A stretch of 64,000 bases of DNA from Conus ventricosus. Lineage: Eukaryota > Mollusca > Gastropoda > Neogastropoda > Conidae. This document shows, piece after piece, positions 1 through 9,076 of this stretch. A program made the translations under genes and the position numbers. Position 1 is the stretch's first letter; each line of letters begins with the position of its first letter. The stretch lies in the NCBI GenBank assembly GCA_018398815.1, contig CM031618.1, positions 50,226,562-50,290,561 on the forward strand. The letters run 5' to 3'. Under the pieces are notes generated by a model that was not told the origin of the DNA, made no database searches, and worked only from the letters and a program-made list of their open reading frames with translations.

Positions 1-67
1 CACTCACGCACTCACGCACTCACGCACGCACTCACGCACTCACGCATGCACTCACGCACGCACGCTG
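1..67. repeat. CACG/CACT simple repeat flanking the Polinton
   Basis: Imperfect short tandem repeat of CACTCACG and CACG units directly outside the left end of the Polinton. The last five bases (CGCTG, 63-67) match the first five bases outside the right end, so this is the left half of the insertion site. Confidence 0.8.
63..67 (+). other. Candidate target site duplication, left copy (CGCTG)
   Basis: CGCTG abuts the left inverted repeat and is repeated at 15146-15150 abutting the right one. Polintons usually make 6-bp duplications; only 5 bp match here (the sixth base differs on either side). Confidence 0.65.
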
Positions 68-222
68 AGAGAACTATAAAATGTCTGTTCTGGCTCACCA
101 GCTCTCAACAAAGTTTCGAGCTGGTGATCCAGAACCAGACATTTTATAGTTCTCTGACAAGTAAACTCTACAAACAAACATACTGTGTAGGATTATTCGT
201 TTTCAATACTAATTTACTAAAC
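68..222 (+). repeat. Left terminal inverted repeat of the Polinton
   Basis: 155 bp, the reverse complement of 14991-15145 with a single difference seen by eye (GATTATTCG here against GATTATCCG in the reversed right copy). The outer 88 bases (68-155) form a hairpin by themselves: arm 68-104, 13-base loop 105-117, arm 118-155, with one mismatch and one single-base bulge between the arms. Each arm contains ACTATAAAATG, a TATA-box-like string. Confidence 0.95.
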
Positions 223-678
223 AAACATAGAGTGTAAAATCCTACCTAAAATCTGGAAATTATGTATGGCTTGACCAAGACGGTGCGTTTGATCTCTCTC
301 TCTCTATCTGTCTCTCTCTCTCTCTCTCTCAGGCGGTGTCAGGCAGCGGCAGGTACGGCCTGTAATTAGCCGACTGTAATTAGCTGTAATTAGCTGACGG
401 CAACCTCCACGGGGGCGGGCTGGCCAGGTTAACTTGCACCATAATGTTGCAATCAGAAAGAACATTCTTGAAAGCGCCGCGTGACCGGACATGACGTAGA
501 ACCAACGCCCCCCAACTAGCGCCTCTCAGTTTAGCCACGGATTTCAACGCAGACGGATGTGTTTGTTCACAGAGAACGGCTTTTTGCTATAGGTGATCAT
601 GTGTTTTATTACAGCTGTATGGCGGAGTATTTAAACAAAAGAAAATCAGGCGTGCCCAGTTCTTTACTTTCCTAATCT
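223..678. other. Left subterminal region, no gene seen
   Basis: Contains a short TC microsatellite (about 297-331) and three close copies of TGTAATTAGC (about 360-395). No open frame with coding character was found on either strand. Confidence 0.5.
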
Positions 679-937
679 AAAGAGAAGCATTGTTTTTTGG
701 AAGGTGAGGAGAAAGAAAAACGAGAACCTACTATTGATAAACTACACAAGCGCCTTGAAAGCTTGTCGATTCAAGACAGAGATTTAGCCGGTACATTGAA
801 AGAGATGTTGATAACTTTGATAAGCTTTTGCCTTTTGAAGAAAATGATTCTATTCTAAAAAATGGCGCTGTTTTATTCAAAAAGCTCCAAATGTTCAGTG
901 ACAAATTTACTACCTCAAGAGCTGCCAATAAACACTA
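679..937 (+). pseudogene. Small broken coding-like region, unknown protein
   Basis: One frame reads through a lysine/glutamate-rich stretch (EEKEKREPTIDKLHKRLESL, then an acidic run) from about 679 to about 800. A second frame continues with RDVDNFDKLLPFEENDSI and ends at a TAA at 935-937. The joint composition (charged, amphipathic, no stops across the two segments) and the single switch near 800 suggest a small gene with one frameshift. I do not recognise the family. It sits alone near the left end, before the tandem repeats, where Polintons often carry variable accessory genes. It could instead be chance coding. Confidence 0.35.
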
Positions 938-1040
938 ACTCCGCCAATGCTGGTCCTAAGCCCGGATGAAAAAAAAGAGAGTTAAACTCTTTGTGAAACT
1001 GGCTTGTGTTACTGGTGAATTATTGTGGACGTAGCACTGC

Positions 1041-1490
1041 AGAAAGCGCCCACCTGTGGCGAAGACAGCCTTGCCGTTCATGTGTGAACGTCCTATTTTA
1101 GCAGCAAGAGGACCGCGGTAAAATTAGCCCTGCTGACTGCTACTATAAATAGCCGTTCATGTGTGAACGTCTTATTTTAGCAGCAGTAGGGCCGCGGTAA
1201 AATCAGCCGTGCTGACTGCTACTATAAATAGCCGTTCATGTGTGAACGTCCTATTTTAGCAGCAAGAGGGCTGTTACTATAACTGGCCTTTTTTAGCAGC
1301 ACGAGTCTAACAGGATGTAGTGGTTCGTAACTAGGACAGATACTATAAATAGCCGTTCATGTGTGAACGTCTTATTTTAGCAGCAAGAGGGCTGTTACTA
1401 TAACTGACCTTTTTTAGCAGCATGAGTCTAACAGGATGTAGTGGTGCTTGTAACTAGGACAGACGTGCATCTGCCAGAAAGCGCCCAACA
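1041..1490 (+). repeat. Tandem repeats with a hairpin core
   Basis: The palindrome-like core CGTTCATGTGTGAACG occurs four times, starting near 1075, 1154, 1232 and 1353, each followed by TC(C/T)TATTTTAGCAGCA. The last three copies are preceded by TACTATAAATAGC. Spacings are about 79, 78 and 121 bp, so there are two unit lengths; the longer unit carries an extra segment containing CTAACAGGATGTAGTGGT. The array is bracketed by two copies of AGAAAGCGCCCA (near 1041 and 1478). It holds no gene and looks like a regulatory or replication-linked repeat of the element. Confidence 0.8.
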
Positions 1491-1685
1491 AAACTGGGTT
1501 ATTCAGGCAGTTAGGCTATTGGAAGTGACTCAATTACTCCTGCCACGCAAGCCTCCTAACTGTGCCTTCTCTTATCACAGTTAAATTCCCATTCAAACAT
1601 AAATAAGTATTGCGCCCACCCCACCCCCATCCTTATGTATGCCCCACGCATGCACATACACCCCCCCAACACACACGCACGCAAG

Positions 1686-1908
1686 TCGTCCTCAAGTTCT
1701 TACTTAAGTTACTACTAAGTTTTTAATTAAGTTCTTAATCAAGTTACCTTTAAGTTCTTACTTAAGTTACCTTTAAGTTTCTACTTAAGTCACCTCAAGT
1801 TCTTAATAAGTTCTTAATAAGTCACTTCTAAGTTCATAACTAAGTCATCCTTAAGTACAACCAAGTTCTTATTCAAGTCAACTTATAATTATTTATTAAG
1901 TTCTTAAA
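1686..1908 (+). repeat. AAGTT/CTTAAGT short-period repeat
   Basis: About 220 bp built from degenerate copies of AAGTTCTTA and CTTAAGTTAC repeated every 10-18 bp. It lies immediately downstream of the stop codon of the leftward gene at 1912. CTTAAG is self-complementary, so the block contains many small palindromes. Function unknown. Confidence 0.75.
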
Positions 1909-1911
1909 GTA

Positions 1912-2373
1912 TTATTGCATCTGAAATGGATCAAAATGATCTTTTGTTGCTGGCGGTTCTGGCATGCTGTTGTGTTCGAATTCTGTATTTAGTGGTTGAG
2001 ATTTTTTTGACTGCTTTGGTTTTTGTCTTTGTTTATATATTTTATAACCGTAATAACCACCCCCAACAGCAATGCCGCCAAAAATGACAATTGCTTTAAA
2101 AAAATTCCATGAAGACTTTGGTGGTGTAGGCAACCCTGTTGTTGTAGACCTTGAATCAACTTGTTCTGGCGTTTTTAAAGCAGGCATTGAAACAACTGGC
2201 TGCGGCTCTGGCACTTTTTCATTCTGTGATTGTAACTGTAATTTTTTTTGTTTGTTCCACTCTGCTAATTTTTTTCCTGCTGCAACGCGTCCAGGATGAG
2301 GGAGTTTACTGACCACTTTCACCTGATTCAATGTTTTCTGATTCTGATTCTGATGATTTTCTGGCTCGGTCAT
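1912..2373 (-). CDS. Conserved Polinton protein with basic motif and one membrane segment
   Basis: 153 residues, open. The N-terminal part carries a basic stretch, HPGRVAAGKKLAEWNKQKK (about residues 27-45), followed by a proline- and glutamine-rich linker. A hydrophobic segment, AIVIFGGIAVGGGYYGYKI (about residues 94-112), is probably a membrane anchor, with a lysine-rich cytoplasmic-side tail after it. A PGRxxAGKxLAExN-type basic motif recurs in small Polinton/adintovirus proteins; a DNA-condensing or virion-core role has been suggested for such proteins but is not shown here. Its start overlaps the 3' end of the upstream gene (2306-2849) by 68 bp on the same strand, as in a compact viral operon. 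The role is unknown; family membership is my recollection and is not database-checked. Confidence 0.7.
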   Translation of the reverse strand: MTEPENHQNQNQKTLNQVKVVSKLPHPGRVAAGKKLAEWNKQKKLQLQSQNEKVPEPQPVVSMPALKTPEQVDSRSTTTGLPTPPKSSWNFFKAIVIFGGIAVGGGYYGYKIYKQRQKPKQSKKSQPLNTEFEHNSMPEPPATKDHFDPFQMQ

Positions 2374-2849
2374 TTTGAAGGGAAATAAAATCTATATGAT
2401 TAAAAGTAATTAATCCCATGATTAGCGGCGATAATAATGTTCCAAATCTGTAATACAGATCACACCCTAGAGACTCTAATGACTTTGTTAAAACTGGATC
2501 CTGCGTTAAATCATACATAAAATCTTGTTCAGAATCAATGGGAACAAATCGGCCTACTAGTTTAGTGTACAAACTAAGAACTGTTTTGCCCGACACTTTT
2601 TACCATTCTTGATCCTAGTTGCACTTCATACCTGTTATGATACTTTACAATGTCTTGTGGCGACATTTGTTGAATTTGTTCTATGCTGAATTCATTTCCG
2701 AGGAACTGTTTTGTTTTTCCACATGCTGCCAAAGAATACAGCCTTTCCTTTTTTGGCATAATATCTTGGTTATCAACCTGGTCATTTGTAATCATAAGTT
2801 CAGGAAGGTTTAGGCTGCCCTGTAGCTGTAGTAGATCATCGCTGTTCAT
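2306..2849 (-). pseudogene. Conserved small Polinton protein, one frameshift
   Basis: Two overlapping minus-strand frames together look like one protein of about 180 residues. The first (2849 to 2574, ATG start) includes YSLAACGKTKQFLGNEFSIE and MSPQDIVKYHNRYEVQLGS. The second (from about 2596 to 2306) includes SLYTKLVGRFVPIDSEQDF, DPVLTKSLESLGCDLYYRFG and a hydrophobic LLSPLIMGLITFNHI. The second frame has no good ATG at its start (GTG only), and the switch falls in a GGG run near 2590. That fits a single-base insertion in one ancestral gene better than two genes. I recognise the two halves as belonging to one protein that recurs in Polintons; its function is not known to me. A programmed frameshift is possible but less likely. 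Confidence 0.65.
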
Positions 2850-2888
2850 GTTTTATTGCTAAATATAATTATTATTTTGTTTTTAAAA
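2850..2888. promoter_or_regulatory. Divergent intergenic spacer
   Basis: Only 39 bp separate the ATG of the leftward gene (2849) from the ATG of the rightward gene (2889). The spacer is nearly pure A/T with TTGTTTTTAAAA just before the rightward ATG. It must hold both promoters, if these are separate transcripts. Confidence 0.45.
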
Positions 2889-3119
2889 ATGAGCGCTGAA
2901 AAGACTGTTACTAATCTTGTATACCATTCTGCTGTTATTGGAGGCCTAAGTATAGGATACACAATGCTTGGTAAAAGCTTGTTAAAAATTAAACCAGCAG
3001 ATCTTGGCAAACTAGACTTTGAGGATTCAGCAAAGCTAATTGCTATCATTGCAGCTTCGTTTGCTACGAAAGATTTTCTAGTTAAGCAAGGAATAATTCC
3101 AGACAGTATCAATATGTAA
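2889..3119 (+). CDS. Conserved small Polinton membrane protein
   Basis: I start this at 2889 (MSAEKTV, 76 residues) rather than at the upstream in-frame ATG at 2856, because the upstream part is an artefact-like run of isoleucine/leucine from A/T-rich DNA and 2889 has the AAAATG context shared by its neighbours. Two hydrophobic stretches are visible: SAVIGGLSIGYTML and SAKLIAIIAASFAT, followed by KDFLVKQGIIPDSI. It resembles a short protein found repeatedly in Polintons, function unknown, probably membrane associated. It begins a rightward series (3144, 3556, 4547). Confidence 0.7.
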   Translation: MSAEKTVTNLVYHSAVIGGLSIGYTMLGKSLLKIKPADLGKLDFEDSAKLIAIIAASFATKDFLVKQGIIPDSINM

Positions 3120-3143
3120 AATAAAAAAAATACATTTATAAAA

Positions 3144-3549
3144 ATGGCTTCACTCGTAATGATGATAGGCAGCGCTGTGGTTAATGCGCTTGCTTTTAGC
3201 GGAAGTAATTACGCGTTTAGTAAACTACGGGATGACGGCGAGAGAAAAAGACATAACAAAGCTATGGAGCAACTAGCAGCTGGCAAGATCACTATGAAAA
3301 GCAGAGAATTGAGCAGTTAGATTTTATTAATAACAAACTGAAAAAACAGGGACATGCAGCTTACACATTTAAAGATGTTGATCAAGCAATAAAAGAATAT
3401 TATCTTGTAACAGGCAAACCAATCGAGACATTGCCCCCACCAAAATTCAGTGACTTTTATCAACCATCAAAAAACAAAAGATGCAAGAAATCGTGTTTAT
3501 TGTCTTTGGTATGACCGTCGTGTATTTTGTTGCGCATAATATTGGCTGA
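3144..3549 (+). pseudogene. Conserved small Polinton protein, two frameshifts
   Basis: Starts at ATG 3144 (MASLVMMIGSAVVNALAFSG, a hydrophobic N-terminus) and reads to a stop at 3318-3320. An adjacent frame picks up directly with a charged helix (EKQRIEQLDFINNKLKKQG) and KFSDFYQPS, to a stop near 3512. A third frame then gives a short hydrophobic tail beginning MQEIVFIVFGMTVVYF and ending at TGA 3547-3549. N-terminal membrane segment, coiled-coil middle and C-terminal membrane segment fit one recurrent Polinton protein of about 130 residues with two indels. The stop is 6 bp before the integrase ATG. Function unknown. Confidence 0.65.
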
Positions 3550-3555
3550 ATAAAA

Positions 3556-4509
3556 ATGAACAAAATCTATTATTCGCCAAAAGGATATTGGAAGGGAATC
3601 ACGGCAATAAAAAAGCTAAGCCAAGCAGCGGGAGTCAGCGAACAAACAGCAAAGGAATGGTTATCTAAACAAGCGATTTGGCAAATTTATCTACCTGCAC
3701 CTAGACGAATACAGAGACCGCACTTTGTGAATACAATACCGAACGACACCCATCAAATGGACCTTCTATATTTATCCCATGATACGATTAGACGAAAAAG
3801 ATTTAAGTACGCACTCACAGTCATTGACATAGCTTCAAGATACAAAGATGCTGAACCATTAACACAAAAGAGTGCTTCTGCTGTTGCTGTTGCCATACAA
3901 CTGATATACCAACGAGGCCCGCTAACTTATCCTCGCATGATTCAAGTCGATGATGGAAAAGAATTTAAAGGTCGAGTGAATCAATTATTGTTAAAACATA
4001 GAGTCACCATTAAAAGAGGCATTCCAGGAGTTCACAGATCACAGGCTTTAGTTGAAAACTTCAACAAACAGTTATCTGAAAGACTTTTTTCCTACCAGTA
4101 TCACAGAGAGCTGATTGACAATTCTCGCAACACAGAATGGGTTAGAAGACTGCCCTCAGTTTTGCGCGCAATAAATAATGAAGAATTTAAAGGGCTAAAA
4201 CCAGTACAAGCAATCAAAAGAAAAACAATAAATGTTGTTGAAGGAGAGTCTTCATCCAGCAAACTATTACCGTTTGGTTTAAAAGTAAGGTACCTTTATT
4301 TACCGGGGGAAGCAGAAGGGGACACTTGCATTAGGGCAACAGATCCGGTTTGGAGTGTTGATCCATATGAAATAAAAAGAATTGTAAAAATGAATCCGCC
4401 CGTGTATTATTTACGAGAAACTGACACAACAAAACAACCAGCTCCTCAAAGATCTTTTGTGAAGGAAGAACTGCAGATAATCCCACCAGACACAGTTCCA
4501 GTTGCTTAA
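3556..4509 (+). CDS. Polinton integrase (rve family, DD35E)
   Basis: 317 residues, uninterrupted. It catalyses insertion of the element ends into host DNA in the nucleus, by the strand-transfer chemistry of retroviral integrases. The catalytic triad is visible as D69 (THQMDLLYL), D132 (IQVDDGKEF) and E167 (SQALVENFNKQL), with 35 residues between 132 and 167 counted as D(35)E. A short N-terminal region with a helix-turn-helix-like AAGVSEQTAKEWL precedes the core. A C-terminal region (about 235-317) with PFGLKVRYLY and VYYLRE resembles the SH3/chromo-like DNA-binding tail of Polinton integrases. Length is normal for the group. The ATG sits in AAAAATG context. All key residues are present, so the protein could still be active, unlike the element's polymerase. 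Confidence 0.95.
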   Translation: MNKIYYSPKGYWKGITAIKKLSQAAGVSEQTAKEWLSKQAIWQIYLPAPRRIQRPHFVNTIPNDTHQMDLLYLSHDTIRRKRFKYALTVIDIASRYKDAEPLTQKSASAVAVAIQLIYQRGPLTYPRMIQVDDGKEFKGRVNQLLLKHRVTIKRGIPGVHRSQALVENFNKQLSERLFSYQYHRELIDNSRNTEWVRRLPSVLRAINNEEFKGLKPVQAIKRKTINVVEGESSSSKLLPFGLKVRYLYLPGEAEGDTCIRATDPVWSVDPYEIKRIVKMNPPVYYLRETDTTKQPAPQRSFVKEELQIIPPDTVPVA

Positions 4510-4546
4510 TTAATTTTTAATTTACATAAATATATTTGAGTCTAAA

Positions 4547-4881
4547 ATGGAAGCTCAGAAGGAAGCACAGAACGAAGCAAGAATGGTAAAGGAAGAGACC
4601 TTGAAAATGATACGGGAATCATTTAATGTGTGTTCTGCTATTAGGGAACATTTGTGAAGATTAATCAATGCATGCTAAACCATCCAGATCACCTACAATC
4701 CAAAAACCCAAATTGGGAAAAAGAATATCTTGAAATAATAAAAAAAATTCGAGCACATCAAGCAAACATGATAAAAGAATTAGATGAATTGGATGAAGCT
4801 ATGATTGATCTTATAATAAAAGTTGATGAAAAATATAAACCCTCCTGTTTATGCGGTCCTCCAGTGCCCGATTGCATATGA
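4547..4881 (+). pseudogene. Small charged conserved Polinton protein, one frameshift
   Basis: ATG at 4547 opens a 36-codon frame (MEAQKEAQNEARMVKEE) stopped at 4655-4657. The next frame continues without a gap as KINQCMLNHPDHLQSKNPNW and EYLEIIKKIRAHQANMIKEL, then an acidic helix, to 4881. Together this is about 110 residues of mostly helical, coiled-coil-like protein with one frameshift. I recognise the NPNWxxEYL segment from other Polintons; function unknown. Its 3' end overlaps the 3' end of the polymerase gene on the other strand by about 33 bp. Confidence 0.55.
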
Positions 4882-7800
4882 AAACTCCAGACTAACAAAT
4901 ACTCGTTTAGTGTTTGTTCTATCTAATGACTTCTTTGTTACAACAGTTGTGTTGATCTCATGTAGATTAGATCGCAGTTTTACGTTGTCATGATGAAAAG
5001 TATGTTTATTGAACAAAGCTTCTTTGTAGTTGTCATGCGATATGTTTGACTGCACAACACTGCGAGATATTCCTTTTGCTTTCTTAATGGTTTTCTCCTG
5101 GCTCGAAATACTGTACATTTTCGACCTTAAACCAATAAACTCCTTAATCACCCCTCCAGATAATTCATCCTTCATCTTTCCTAAAACCTTCTTATTAACG
5201 GATGAATGCAAAGGCGAATCTTTAGGATAATCAGATGTATCATACATCCTGCATGCCCTTTAGCTACTTCTAATTCCATGTCTTTATAGATGTCTTCAGT
5301 ATCTATAACAAAACTGTCTGTATCTGTGTAAAGTACTCTGGACTCTGGATACGAGGGTTTAAAGTAGTCATAAAGAAATTCTAACATCAAAAGCTTTGAT
5401 AATTCTAAAACAGTAAACCCAATAAATAACAGGTTTGTCTAATTTGACTTTCTTTTTTTTCATCATTATGCCAAAAAGCTGATCATGAAATCTTCTAAAG
5501 TCCTGATAATTTGGTTTTGAAGTCAGCTTAATTGCTTCGTTCTCTTTGGTGACCAATCTGACATCTTTGCGCTTGTGTGGATTTTCCATAGTCTTTCCGA
5601 AACAGCTGTTGTTCATCAGCTTGAAAAAGTCTTTTTCTGAAGCATCTTATTTAGTTCTAAGATAAGGTCTTCAGAGTAGGGTTTTCATGAACGTTCTTGA
5701 TCAAAAGCAATTATACGAGAACTGCTGTCAACTTCAAACCAGTCTTAAAAAAAATTGTAAAAGTCTGAATGCAGACAAATTTTTTTCCCCCGAGATTGGC
5801 ACAATTTGGGCGCTCTTTTGGGATACTTTAGACTTTCTGCTGCAAGGGGAAGTCTTTTGGTCAGGGATTCATGAGGATATTCTAAGTCAACTCAAATGAA
5901 ACCACGCTGTTGATTGGTGTAAATCTGCTCAACCACTTAAAGCTCTTTGCACATTTTGTACCGCCGCCTTTGTACATTTCAAATTTGCGTAGGGGAAGGA
6001 TTGCGCCCTACCCAACCTACAGATCGTTTGCATCAAATACTGAGATGTTAACCTTTTTCTTGGGCATGGCTAAGTATTTGTTGTTTTCTTTACAGTAATG
6101 TGCGACGCCATACCAATTCCTCCGCGCAATCCTTTCAATCATCTGAATCATTGGTAAATCTGACAAAAAAATCAATCTTTACTCCAGTATCTTTTAAGAA
6201 AGCGTCCCAACTCATCCCGGGCGCAGAAATGTAATGCCGGGGGGATCCAGGCTATAATGTTTCATGCAGGTCTTTCTAAAATTTTTCAAAGACGTCCCCC
6301 AACAAACATGTATCAGCCATCAAGTATGAGTCATGATAGCCCTCCCATCGTTTTACAATCTAACTTCTGCCACCATCTTGACATGCTGGTAATCAAATCA
6401 CTAATGCCCTTTCCTCTAAGACTAAAAAAGAACGCGTCTTTAGGCGGAATGTTCTTCATCAAACCTTTCCCAATGTTCATGTACTCATAAGGGTAAACCC
6501 CCTTTCTAACAAGATTTGGGTCAAAATATTCTTCTTTATTGGGCAGGACTTTAAGGACATAGCCCAGTGACTCTAATGATCCCATCAGGTGTTGCATAGA
6601 GTCATAAAATACATGTTTTTTAAATGAAACACATGTACTTTTCTGATGACTGTGCAATGCATAACACCCGAAGGCGGTGGTTACTGCTTGCAATATAAGA
6701 TGAGTGTCGTAACCTCGCAAGTTGTGAAAGAAGATGGGCAGCCTCCATGTCTTAGGATTAAAGTTTATTTTGAAGATTGCAGTTTGTTGGCGCTGCTCCT
6801 CTGAACTTTCCGCTAATGTGATCATGGTCTCTACTGTTGGATTTTCACTCTTGGCTTAGCTCTAAACCGCAAACCCCAACAATGTGTGGCTGAGTCATAC
6901 TGTTGTTGGTCTTTAGGCGTCTTTATGATTTCAGATAAGTTTAGATTATTAGAACAGGCGTTACGCACTTGCTGCATGCGTTATAAGAGTATTCTGCGCA
7001 TTAGGCCCTCTATATAATCGGCTTTGAATGAACGCCATCCGACCTGACAATAATGAAGGCAAATGAACAGATCTGATGATTACCATTAAGACTGTTTTTG
7101 GAAAGTTTCTGTGGGGTTGGCCCCTCATAGGGAACAATAAGCGACTCGAAGTCTGCGTAATCTACGTATGGAGAATTTTGCATCCTTTCCATTTTCTTAA
7201 AACTAACTTTAGATCCGGGTGGGGCGTAATTAGTTCTGTATTACAGTCAACTGGACCGATACAATGTTTCTTAGTTCGCTCGCTGCTTTAACGGAGAATT
7301 CTTGTTAAACATTTTCTACAGAATTCTTGTTTGTTAGTGTTTTTTGCAGTATGCGCCAATAATCTACTCATTGTTCGTATCAATGTGTAATGTGGTAGCC
7401 CTGCTGGTGAAAACATCAGTAGTAAGTCAACATGACTTTTGGCGGGATCGCCTATTTTTGGGCTGCCCTTTAGACACTCTAATAGGCCGTAGTTTTGTTT
7501 CCTCAGACCATGTGTATACATTAACAGTTATTGGTTTGTTTTGTTCTTCAAACTGATCAATGGAATCCACGCTAACGGAAAGGATATTCCACTAAAGTTA
7601 AGATCATTGATGTAAGGTTCATACCCAGACAGAAAGGGGTCTTAGGACCCACCTAGGGCCCACCTAGTTCTGGCTAGATTCAGCTTGTCCAGGGTGGAGC
7701 TAGCTAGAACCTAGGTGACCCTAGTACCCTTGCTGTCAGGGTAGTTAGACACTCTCTCTGCGTTTTTACGGGGTAACGCAGCCTTGCAAGAACACACCAC

Positions 7801-8302
7801 ATAAAAAAAATTTGTTGTCTGTATTTTTTATGTTTAGAACTGCTTTTTTTTGCGACTAATGCTGGGGGTAGTGGAATGTAAGCCTTGCCTACAATCGGCT
7901 CATACTTAGACTGTTTAACTGATCTCAAGACTTCGCCCTCCCGACCAACCAGAGCCCTCATTTGGCTTCTTCACGGCCACATCAAACTGTTGTAAGCATT
8001 GGTCTGCCCAACCGGTGTTAAGTCATTATGAGAAAGAATAACCTGTTGTTTAGTTGAAACCCAGACTTCTAGATTTTCTTCATTTATTGTTATATAGTCG
8101 ATTAAAACAGCTAACATTACTTTAACTGGCGGGGGTATTGTTAGTTTACCTGGAACTTGAGAAATAGCATGAACAACGCTTGCCTGTACGTTTTGTTGGA
8201 TCAATGACTTCTAGATCAATATCGTTTAAAGCTTTTGACCAAACGCTCTCCCTTAAGCATTCCTTCAAACAATTCGTCTGGGCCTTCATATATTTTATCC
8301 AT
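4849..8302 (-). pseudogene. Protein-primed family B DNA polymerase, heavily frameshifted
   Basis: Replicates the element by protein priming in intact relatives. The reading starts at ATG 8302 (MDKIYEGPDELFEGMLKGER) and ends at 4849, a span of about 1150 codons, normal for Polinton polymerases. Visible in order: N-terminal region with VKQSKYEPIVGKAYIPLPPA near 7920 and a Cys/His-rich segment near 7400-7290; Exo I YADFES near 7150; Exo II FHNLRGYDTHLI near 6720; motif A FDANDL near 6045; motif B NNSCFGKTMEN near 5600; motif C YTDTDS at about 5313-5330; then a C-terminal domain with DELSGGVIKEFIGLRSKMYS. These lie in at least ten successive frames (switches near 8215, 7980, 7800, 7290, 7000, 6830, 6330, 6040, 5630, 5390 and 5250). 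It cannot make a full enzyme as it stands. Motif residues themselves are mostly kept, so decay is by indels. Confidence 0.93.
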
Positions 8303-8352
8303 GTTGAGTTTTCTTTTCTAACTCAAACTATTTATTTAAATTAAAAAAAAAC

Positions 8353-9052
8353 TTAATCAGAATCAATATCAACGGTCTTTTTGTGCTTGGACTCATAAAC
8401 TAAAGTATAAACGCCCTTTTGATTGTGTTACTGTGAGCGTTTAGAACAGAGTTTAATGTCTCTTTACTTTTTTTAAACATTCCTTTTTTATCTGCTCGGG
8501 GTCTGGCCGTTTTAGAAAAACTTGCCCTTGCCTTTTTTTTGAAGATCAAACTTTTGTCTTTTATAGTCATCAAAATCAGCTTGTAAACGACTAAATTCTT
8601 CATCCGTGATGTTTGAGTCAACTAGCGCTTTATTTATTGTTAGTTTGAACGAACTAAGTTTAGCTGTTATTAGTTTTAACCATAGCTGTGTGCTTTTGGA
8701 GTTTAGTTTTAATTTTTGCTAGCAGCACTTACAGCTATGAAACACACGCCAAGAGCTAAAGACAAACCCCTAGAGGGAAAGCTGTGGGTGCAAACCCACA
8801 CCTGTTGCTAAGAGACCAACTTTTTCCTGCCGATAGAGCACTTAGAGTTGATCTCCAGTATTAAAATATGTAACAGCATTACAGGCAGCAGAATACCTTC
8901 GTTTGGTTTGCGTATTTCGAAAGGTCCTGCTCTGTTTTTGTTGCATTTGTGTAATGTTTGTTAATCTGAAGGTTTTTATGTTAGGGGTTTCTACTACTCT
9001 TCTTTAGGCGACTCTGGGGCTGTAGTGCTTTTGGGTAAACGTGAACAGACAT
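8353..9052 (-). pseudogene. Decayed conserved small Polinton gene between polymerase and capsid
   Basis: ATG at 9052 opens MSVHVYPKALQPQSRLKK, which stops after 23 codons. Other frames continue with NATKTEQDLSKYANQTKV, VGLLATGVGLHPQLSL, a hydrophobic SLALGVCFIAVSAASKN, and then KALVDSNITDEEFSRLQADF near 8620-8560, ending in an acidic tail VDIDSD before a stop at 8353. The last charged segment matches my memory of the C-terminal helical domain of a common Polinton protein with a glycine-rich hydrophobic middle. At least five frame switches or stops are needed. Function is unknown. Confidence 0.5.
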
Positions 9053-9076
9053 GCTTTTTTAAAATAAAAAAATAAT

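Noticed and set aside
46..237. 63-codon frame across the left inverted repeat
   Set aside because: It begins in the CACG repeat and reads through the hairpin; it has no conserved content beyond the repeat itself.
1041..1490. Tandem repeat resembling a CRISPR array
   Set aside because: Only four hairpin copies, the spacers are themselves repeated, unit lengths differ, no cas genes, and the DNA is eukaryotic.
3556..4509. Integrase as part of an LTR retrotransposon
   Set aside because: No LTRs, RT or PBS nearby; flanking capsid, polymerase and ATPase genes inside shared inverted repeats place it in the Polinton.
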